Translations under genes and position numbers: made by a program | Part shown: positions 7,237 through 12,009 of the stretch, piece after piece | Position numbering within the stretch: the first letter of the stretch is position 1 | How the letters are laid out: each line of letters starts with the position of its first letter | Assembly: GCA_002441865.1 (NCBI GenBank) | Contig: DJNY01000215.1 | Span: forward strand, 16,450-28,458 | Direction: 5' to 3' | Source of the DNA: Lachnospiraceae bacterium UBA6452 | GTDB lineage: Bacteria; Bacillota; Clostridia; Lachnospirales; Lachnospiraceae | DNA length: 12,009 nt | The notes under the pieces: model-generated | The model's database searches: none | The model's input: only the letters and a program-made list of their open reading frames with translations | What the model was told of the DNA's origin: nothing

Positions 7237-8078
7237 TGAAACAGAAAAGAAAAGCATCAAATATCATCTGGATCACAGTATTGACAGTGGCATCCCTTCT
7301 CTGGTTATACCCGATCGTGATGATACTGTTCAACTCTTTGAAGAAAGAAACAGCGATCAGCACAAGTACGGCTTTTACGCTGCCAACGGCAGATACCTTT
7401 GCAGGAATTTCAAACTATGTAAGTTCCCTGACATCACAGGGATTCTTAAAGAGTCTTGGCTACAGTACACTGATCACGATCACTTCCGTGGCAGCCATTC
7501 TGATCTGCTGCTCCATGTGTGCATGGTGTATTACAAGACTGAACGGCGTTTTTTCAAAGATCATCTATTATATGTGCGTCCTTTCCATGGTCGTACCGTT
7601 CCAGATGGTTATGTTTACACTGTCCCAGACGGCAGATAAGCTGAAACTGAATACACCGTTTAATATCTGGGTCATCTACCTCGGATTTGGAGCGGGACTT
7701 GCGGTATTTATGTTCTGCGGCTTTGTGAAATCCATTCCGATCGAGATCGAGGAAGCTGCCATGATCGATGGCTGCAATCCACTGCAGACCTTCTTCCTCG
7801 TGGTTGTTCCGATCTTAAAGCCGACGATGATCTCTGTCGGTGTACTCGAAGCAATGTGGGTATGGAACGATTACCTTCTGCCAACTCTTGTACTGGATAT
7901 CAAGAAATACAAAACAATCCCGATGCTCATCCAGTATTTCAGAGGCAGCTACGGAAAGGTAGAAATGGGACCGATGATGGCAAGTATCATGCTGACTGTC
8001 ATTCCGATCATCATTGTATACCTGTTCGGACAGAAATATATTATCAAGGGCGTAGCTGACGGTGCAGTCAAAGGCTAA
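7236..8078 (+). CDS. Sugar ABC transporter permease, MalG-like
   Basis: Second membrane subunit of the importer, pairing with the upstream permease. It has six predicted membrane segments (about 10-32, 74-98, 109-130, 146-166, 193-215 and 250-270). The EAA loop (E173-A-A-M-I-D-G179, then a Leu/Val-rich stretch ending PILKP) is the docking site for the ATPase. The 280-aa length and the short basic N-terminus are normal for MalG/UgpE-type subunits. AAGGAGGTG at 7219-7227, a nearly perfect anti-SD match, lies inside the end of the preceding gene, 8 nt before the ATG; the TAATG overlap implies translational coupling and equal dosage of the two permeases. No ATP-binding subunit follows; enzymes follow instead after 26 bp. 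Confidence 0.94.
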   Translation: MKQKRKASNIIWITVLTVASLLWLYPIVMILFNSLKKETAISTSTAFTLPTADTFAGISNYVSSLTSQGFLKSLGYSTLITITSVAAILICCSMCAWCITRLNGVFSKIIYYMCVLSMVVPFQMVMFTLSQTADKLKLNTPFNIWVIYLGFGAGLAVFMFCGFVKSIPIEIEEAAMIDGCNPLQTFFLVVVPILKPTMISVGVLEAMWVWNDYLLPTLVLDIKKYKTIPMLIQYFRGSYGKVEMGPMMASIMLTVIPIIIVYLFGQKYIIKGVADGAVKG

Positions 8079-8104
8079 GCGCTTTTTTGGGAAAGGATAA
8101 CGAT

Positions 8105-9667
8105 ATGAGACTTAGCGGAATGCTTTTACCGATATCAGCCCTGCCTTCCAATTATGGGATCGGTTGTTTTTCAAAAGAAGCATATGAATTTGTGGATACC
8201 TTGAAAAAATGCGGACAGTCCCTGTGGCAGATCCTGCCACTCGGACCGACCGGTTACGGGGATTCACCGTACCAGTCATTTTCCACCTTTGCGGGGAATC
8301 CGTATTTTATCGATCTGGAAACGCTGATCAGGGACGGACTTTTAGGCAGACTGGAATGTGAAGGCGCAGATTTCGGGACAGGAAACACCATAGATTATGA
8401 AAAAATGTTTCATACCAGATACCGGATCCTGCATATGGCATACCAGCGGGCAGTCATAAACGGAATCACGGAAAAAGAAGAATATCTGCATTTTGTGAAA
8501 AAGCACGAAAGCTGGCTGCCTGATTACGCACTTTTCATGGCACTGAAGGATGCCAATCACGGCAGAAGCTGGAGTGAGTGGGAAGAAGGGATCCGTGACC
8601 GGAAACCGGAAGCTATGGAAGAAGCGCGGCAGAAGCTGCAGGTAGATATAGGTTTCTATGAATTTGTACAGTACGAATTTTACAGACAGTGGGAAGCCCT
8701 GAAGGGGTATGCGAATGCACAGGGCATACAGATCATCGGAGACATACCGATCTATGTGGCATTTGACAACGCGGATACGTGGAGCGATACGAGACAGTTC
8801 CAGCTGGATGCAGACAATCTGCCGGTAGCGGTGGCAGGCTGTCCGCCGGATGGATTTTCCGCAGATGGGCAGCTCTGGGGCAATCCGCTCTACGACTGGG
8901 AGTATCATAAACAGACAGGATATGCATGGTGGATGAGGCGGATCGAACACTGCTTTTCACTGTATGATATTGTCAGGATCGATCATTTCAGAGGATTTGA
9001 TGAATATTATGCTATTCCTTACGGAGAGAAAACGGCAAGAAACGGAAAATGGCAGCAGGGTCCGGGAATGGATCTGTTCAAAGCGGTCAGAAAGCAGTTT
9101 GGCGATCTGCCGATCATTGCGGAAGATCTCGGTTTCCTGACAGACAGTGTGAGAAGGATGCTTGCGGAAAGCGGGTATCCGGGCATGAAGGTGCTGCAAT
9201 TTGCTTTTGACTCCAGGGAAGAAAGCGATTATCTGCCGCATAATTATGAAAGAAACTGTGTGGTATATACAGGTACTCATGATAATAATACGGTAATGGG
9301 CTGGTATGATGAACTGGCGCCGGAGGATAAAAAACTGGCGGTTGATTATCTGCAGAATGCCTACACACCGAAAAAAGAGATCTACTGGGACTATATCGCA
9401 CTTGCCATGCGCAGCGTGGCAGATACATGTATCATTCCGGTGCAGGATTATCTGGGACTTGGCAAGGAAGCAAGGATCAACACCCCATCGACACTTGGCG
9501 GTAACTGGGTGTACAGACTGCCGAAAAAGACATTTGATGAGGCGAAGATCCGGAAGATCAGACGGCTGACGGAGATCTGTGCACGACTGCCAAAGGAGCC
9601 AGGTGAAGCCGCAGAAGCAAAAGATGCAGAAGAAACAAAAGAAATAATAGATACGAAAGAAAGATAA
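8105..9667 (+). CDS. malQ: 4-alpha-glucanotransferase (amylomaltase), GH77
   Basis: Cytoplasmic disproportionating enzyme: it moves alpha-1,4-glucan segments between maltodextrins, releasing glucose and lengthening chains for the phosphorylase. The N-terminus has the GH77 signatures GMLLPISALPSNYGIG and WQILPLGPTGYGDSPYQ. The three catalytic carboxylates are visible: nucleophile D293 in VRIDHFRGF, acid/base E340 in IIAEDLGFL, and D393 in GTHDNNT. These sit almost at the same numbers as in the Thermus amylomaltase. I chose the ATG at 8105 (520 aa), with AAAGGA at 8092-8097 seven nt upstream; the in-frame TTG at 8087 would place the SD inside the gene. After the usual end of the domain (LPKEP) there is a charged tail, about 498-520, rich in Glu, Ala and Lys, which looks disordered. 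The gene should be co-transcribed with the permeases. Confidence 0.97.
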   Translation: MRLSGMLLPISALPSNYGIGCFSKEAYEFVDTLKKCGQSLWQILPLGPTGYGDSPYQSFSTFAGNPYFIDLETLIRDGLLGRLECEGADFGTGNTIDYEKMFHTRYRILHMAYQRAVINGITEKEEYLHFVKKHESWLPDYALFMALKDANHGRSWSEWEEGIRDRKPEAMEEARQKLQVDIGFYEFVQYEFYRQWEALKGYANAQGIQIIGDIPIYVAFDNADTWSDTRQFQLDADNLPVAVAGCPPDGFSADGQLWGNPLYDWEYHKQTGYAWWMRRIEHCFSLYDIVRIDHFRGFDEYYAIPYGEKTARNGKWQQGPGMDLFKAVRKQFGDLPIIAEDLGFLTDSVRRMLAESGYPGMKVLQFAFDSREESDYLPHNYERNCVVYTGTHDNNTVMGWYDELAPEDKKLAVDYLQNAYTPKKEIYWDYIALAMRSVADTCIIPVQDYLGLGKEARINTPSTLGGNWVYRLPKKTFDEAKIRKIRRLTEICARLPKEPGEAAEAKDAEETKEIIDTKER

Positions 9668-9698
9668 CACAGCAGAAATAACAGGGAAAGAATAACAC

Positions 9699-9715
9699 TG
9701 CAGAGGTACTCTGCA
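9699..9715 (+). promoter_or_regulatory. Short perfect hairpin between malQ and glgP
   Basis: TGCAGAG (9699-9705) and CTCTGCA (9709-9715) form a perfect 7-bp stem around the loop GTA. The next bases are A-rich rather than T-rich, so it does not look like an intrinsic terminator. In an otherwise purine-rich 74-bp gap it may be an mRNA processing or stabilising stem, or a small operator. No promoter was recognised nearby. Confidence 0.3.
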
Positions 9716-9741
9716 AAAGAACAGAAAAAGAGGAGGCACGC

Positions 9742-11991
9742 ATGGATTTAAAGACAAGTATTGAAAACCGCCTTGGCACAACGATCGCCGGAGCGGATGA
9801 CAAGGCACTTTACTACGCACTGCTCGGACTGACAAAAGAGCTTTGCGGCGAAAAGAAGCCAAATGACGGAGACAGAAAGGTTTATTATATATCAGCAGAA
9901 TTTCTGATCGGAAAGCTGTTATCCAACAATCTGATCAACCTTGGTGTTTATGATGAGGTAAAGGAACTGCTTGCCGAAAACGGAAAGTCACTTGCCCGGA
10001 TCGAGGAGATCGAGCCGGAACCATCGCTTGGAAACGGCGGACTTGGCAGACTGGCAGCCTGCTTTATCGATTCTATCGCCACACTTGGTCTGAACGGAGA
10101 AGGCATCGGTCTGAATTATCATTATGGGCTGTTCCGGCAGAAATTTGTGGATCATAAACAGCGTGAAGAAAAGAATCCGTGGATCGAAAAGGAAAGCTGG
10201 CTCACAAAGACAGACATGCATTTTCCTGTACAGTTTAAGGACTTTACTGTGGAATCCACATTATATGACATCGATGTACCGGGATATGACAGCGGTGTCA
10301 ACAAACTGCATTTATTTGATATCGACACGGTAGACGAATCTCTGGTCAAAGATGGTATTTCTTTTGATAAGAGTGATGTAAAAAAGAACCTGACGCTTTT
10401 CTTATACCCGGATGACAGTGATAAAGCAGGTCAGCTTCTGCGCATTTACCAGCAGTATTTTATGGTAAGCAGCGGTGCGCAGCTTATCTTAAAGGAACTG
10501 GCAGATAAAGGATATGATGTCAGATCCTTAAGTGATCATGTAGTGATCCAGATCAACGATACACATCCTTCCATGGTCATTCCGGAACTGATCCGCTTAC
10601 TGCAGGAGCAGGGGGTAGACTTTGAAGAAGCTGCGCAGATCGTAGCAAAAACATGTGCTTACACCAATCATACGATCCTTGCGGAAGCTCTGGAAAAATG
10701 GCCGGTTTCTTATCTGGAGGAAGTGGTTCCGCAGCTGATGCCGATCATCCGTAAGCTGGATGAAATGGCAAAAGCCAAATACCCGGATGAACGTGTGGCG
10801 ATCATTGACAAAGAAAACAGAGTCCATATGGCACATATGGATATGCATTATGGTTTCTCCGTCAACGGTGTTGCTGCACTGCATACAGAAATTTTGAAAA
10901 ATTCCGAACTCAAACCGTTTTATGATATTTATCCGGAAAAATTCAACAACAAGACAAATGGTATCACATTCCGCCGCTGGCTGCTGCACTGCAATCCGGA
11001 GCTGGCTGCTTATATCACGGAGCTGATCGGTGACGGCTGGAAAAAAGATGCTGCAGAACTTGAAAAGCTGCTTGATTTTCAGAATGACGAAAAGGTGCTT
11101 TCCCGTCTTATTGAGATCAAGAACGGAAAGAAGACAGAGCTGAAAAATTACCTGAAGGAAACACAGGATATTGAGATTCCGGCTGATTCTGTATTTGATA
11201 TCCAGATCAAGAGACTGCATGAGTATAAGAGACAGCAGATGAACGCGCTTTATATCATTCATAAATATAAGGAGATCAAAGCGGGCAGAAAGCCGAAGAC
11301 ACCTGTGACCATGATCTTCGGCGCAAAGGCAGCACCTGCCTATATTCTGGCAAAGGATATCATCCACCTGATCCTCTGTCTGCAGGATCTGATCGACAAC
11401 GATCCGGAAGTAAGTCCATATCTGAAGGTGGTCATGGTAGAAAACTACAATGTGACAAAAGCAGAGCATCTGATCCCGGCCTGTGATATTTCCGAGCAGA
11501 TTTCCCTGGCAAGCAAGGAAGCAAGCGGAACAGGTAACATGAAGTTCATGTTAAACGGAGCCGTGACACTTGGTACGATGGACGGCGCAAATGTGGAGAT
11601 CCATGATCTGGTCGGCGAAGACAATATCTACATCTTCGGTAAATCCAGTGAAGAAGTCATCCGTCTGTATGACACAGCAGGCTATCATCCGCAGGATTAC
11701 TATGCGGATCCAGAGATCGCAGAGCTGGTAGATTTCATTGTCAGCAAGGAGCTGATCCGGATCGGTGATCCGGAAAATCTTGGACGCTTATACAAAGAAC
11801 TGTGTAACAAAGACTGGTTCATGACACTTCTGGATATTAAAGACTATATCGCGAAGAAGGAGCAGATGCTCACAGACTACGAAGACCGCATGGCATGGGC
11901 AAAGAAGATGCTCATCAATACGGCAAAAGCAGGATTTTTCTCATCCGACAGAACGATCGCGGAATACAACCGTGATATCTGGAAACTGTAG
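9742..11991 (+). CDS. glgP: Glycogen/maltodextrin phosphorylase, GT35
   Basis: PLP-dependent alpha-glucan phosphorylase: it splits terminal alpha-1,4-linked glucose with phosphate to give glucose-1-phosphate in the cytoplasm. Visible motifs: GNGGLGR (97-103); INDTHP with H275; active-site H310 in [11 protein letters not shown] (rabbit His377); R491 and K496 in [10 protein letters not shown] (rabbit Arg569/Lys574); and PLP lysine K601 in GTGNMKF (rabbit Lys680). The offset to rabbit numbering is steady (66-79), so no large internal piece of the catalytic core is missing. At 749 aa it is shorter than E. coli MalP (about 797, from memory), with a trimmed N-terminus and shorter segments around 150-250; regulatory N-terminal phosphorylation sites of the animal enzymes are absent. 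AGGAGG at 9731-9736 lies 5 nt before the ATG. Whether the substrate in vivo is imported maltodextrin or stored glycogen is not decided by sequence; the malQ neighbour favours maltodextrin. Confidence 0.97.
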   Translation: MDLKTSIENRLGTTIAGADDKALYYALLGLTKELCGEKKPNDGDRKVYYISAEFLIGKLLSNNLINLGVYDEVKELLAENGKSLARIEEIEPEPSLGNGGLGRLAACFIDSIATLGLNGEGIGLNYHYGLFRQKFVDHKQREEKNPWIEKESWLTKTDMHFPVQFKDFTVESTLYDIDVPGYDSGVNKLHLFDIDTVDESLVKDGISFDKSDVKKNLTLFLYPDDSDKAGQLLRIYQQYFMVSSGAQLILKELADKGYDVRSLSDHVVIQINDTHPSMVIPELIRLLQEQGVDFEEAAQIVAKTCAYTNHTILAEALEKWPVSYLEEVVPQLMPIIRKLDEMAKAKYPDERVAIIDKENRVHMAHMDMHYGFSVNGVAALHTEILKNSELKPFYDIYPEKFNNKTNGITFRRWLLHCNPELAAYITELIGDGWKKDAAELEKLLDFQNDEKVLSRLIEIKNGKKTELKNYLKETQDIEIPADSVFDIQIKRLHEYKRQQMNALYIIHKYKEIKAGRKPKTPVTMIFGAKAAPAYILAKDIIHLILCLQDLIDNDPEVSPYLKVVMVENYNVTKAEHLIPACDISEQISLASKEASGTGNMKFMLNGAVTLGTMDGANVEIHDLVGEDNIYIFGKSSEEVIRLYDTAGYHPQDYYADPEIAELVDFIVSKELIRIGDPENLGRLYKELCNKDWFMTLLDIKDYIAKKEQMLTDYEDRMAWAKKMLINTAKAGFFSSDRTIAEYNRDIWKL

Positions 11992-12009
11992 AAACGATGC
12001 GCGGCAGAA

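Noticed and set aside
8077..8084. AAGCGCTT palindrome at the end of the second permease, resembling the core of a CcpA cre site, followed by a T-run
   Set aside because: The outer TG and CA of a cre are missing, there is no promoter here, and the palindrome has no loop, so it cannot act as a terminator.
8087..8104. Upstream TTG start for malQ
   Set aside because: AAAGGA at 8092-8097 is correctly placed for the ATG at 8105, and GH77 homology begins right after that ATG.
8957..9862. Minus-strand open frame of 301 codons opposite malQ/glgP
   Set aside because: It is antisense to two genes with clear catalytic motifs, and its composition (Cys, Phe and Arg rich) is that of a shadow frame.
10597..11469. 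Minus-strand open frame of 290 codons opposite glgP
   Set aside because: It is fully antisense to conserved phosphorylase motifs and has no recognisable protein features.
1..12009. Mobile elements, CRISPR arrays, tRNA/rRNA genes or defence genes
   Set aside because: I found no spaced repeats, no transposase or integrase, and no RNA gene signatures; all coding space is taken by the sugar locus.

Overview
The window is a tightly packed, single-strand (+) carbohydrate locus. The consensus Gram-positive ribosome binding sites, two lipoboxes of the LTGC type, the YesN/YesM-type two-component pair, the moderate GC content and the protein sequences together suggest a Bacillota gut anaerobe of the Lachnospiraceae type (Roseburia/Agathobacter/Eubacterium-like). 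The genus cannot be fixed from the sequence alone.

Layout. Positions 1-147 are a promoter and 5' leader. Positions 148-4790 hold a sensing cassette: an AraC-type response regulator, an overlapping YesM-type sensor histidine kinase, and an extracellular solute-binding lipoprotein (SBP) with no permease of its own beside it. Positions 4791-4940 are the main intergenic region, with a second promoter and leader. Positions 4941-8078 encode an ABC sugar importer: a second SBP with an Asp/Ala/Thr-rich linker, a strong intrinsic terminator/attenuator at 6339-6371, then two permeases that overlap by one base. Positions 8105-11991 encode cytoplasmic enzymes: 4-alpha-glucanotransferase (malQ, GH77) and alpha-glucan phosphorylase (glgP, GT35). 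No genes are supported on the minus strand.

How it works together (inference from the gene set). The kinase, possibly with the first SBP, senses an alpha-glucan oligosaccharide outside the cell. The response regulator then activates the importer promoter. The second SBP and the two permeases import maltodextrins. MalQ reshuffles short chains into longer ones and GlgP phosphorolyses these to glucose-1-phosphate. No ABC ATPase is present, so a shared MsmX/MsmK-type ATPase encoded elsewhere is expected.

Most of the locus is a recognisable type. The points most worth a second look are: a shared promoter layout (a paired 8-bp motif with 10-bp period, placed 21 bp before the -10 in both promoters); the permease-less SBP next to the kinase; the terminator between the SBP and permease genes; and a degenerate G1 (DxGxG) box in the kinase ATPase domain. 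I see no clearly novel system here.
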